NCBI GenBank assembly: GCA_947589055.1
Contig: CANPZL010000020.1
Span: 1-40,640 of the forward strand
Direction: 5' to 3'
Source of the DNA: an uncultured Lachnospiraceae bacterium
Lineage (GTDB): Bacteria; Bacillota; Clostridia; Lachnospirales; Lachnospiraceae
Length of the DNA stretch: 40,640 nt
In this document: piece after piece, positions 40,638 to 40,640 of the stretch
How the letters are laid out: the number at the start of each line of letters is the position of its first letter
Position numbering within the stretch: position 1 is the stretch's first letter
The notes under the pieces: model-generated
Told to the model about the DNA's origin: nothing
The model's input: the letters and a program-made list of their open reading frames with translations, nothing else
Database searches by the model: none
Translations under genes and position numbers: made by a program

Positions 40638-40640
40638 GAT

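Overview
The window reads as chromosomal core DNA of an anaerobic, spore-capable Clostridia bacterium, most likely a gut-type Lachnospiraceae. The evidence is the gene order rho-rpmE-DUF1385-prmC-prfA and tig-clpP-clpX-lon-engB, an alpha/beta small acid-soluble spore protein, the Lachnospiraceae-typical families DUF3793, DUF4364 and DUF5688, and two parts of the butyrate pathway (ptb-buk and bcd-etfB-etfA). Strong AGGAGG-type ribosome binding sites and sigma-A promoters with 16-18 bp spacers recur throughout. The genus cannot be fixed from the sequence alone.

Layout. 1-5.2 kb: 5' end of gltX, a SEC-C protein, a patatin-like lipase with a coupled unknown small protein, the biotin pair birA-bioY, and a divergent metallo-beta-lactamase-fold hydrolase. 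5.2-7.5 kb: a DUF3793 protein, a visibly AT-rich acyltransferase gene broken by one frameshift at a run of seven G, and a short MntR/DtxR-like metalloregulator. 7.6-10.8 kb: rarA with an overlapping small membrane protein, a TetR regulator co-transcribed with a stand-alone receiver domain, and a cold-shock protein. 10.9-15 kb: a DUF5688 protein, hisC, and a GntR(YtrA-like)-ABC transporter operon with a repeated operator over its promoter. 15-20.4 kb: prfA, prmC, DUF1385, rpmE and rho. 20.6-22.4 kb: malic enzyme and DUF4364. 22.4-28.8 kb: engB, lon, clpX, clpP, tig. 28.8-34.3 kb: a spore SASP gene and a 1693-residue sortase-type surface protein. 34.9-36.9 kb: ptb-buk. 37-40.6 kb: a small coiled-coil membrane protein, etfA, etfB and bcd.

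How they work together. Bcd with EtfAB reduces crotonyl-CoA to butyryl-CoA. Ptb and Buk then turn butyryl-CoA into butyrate with ATP gain. Trigger factor, ClpXP and Lon form a protein folding and quality-control block. PrfA and its methyltransferase PrmC sit beside Rho, grouping translation and transcription termination. Several start codons were moved from the longest reading frame to one with a properly spaced ribosome binding site, and these are explained entry by entry.

No CRISPR array, insertion sequence, rRNA, tRNA or prophage was seen. The most unusual items are the G7 tract in the acyltransferase (a possible phase-variation switch), the surface protein with two N-terminal hydrophobic segments, the TetR-receiver pair, the mixed metal site of the MntR-like regulator, hairpins that abut the start of gltX and DUF1385, and a structured leader in front of rpmE. 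None of these is proven to be a new system.
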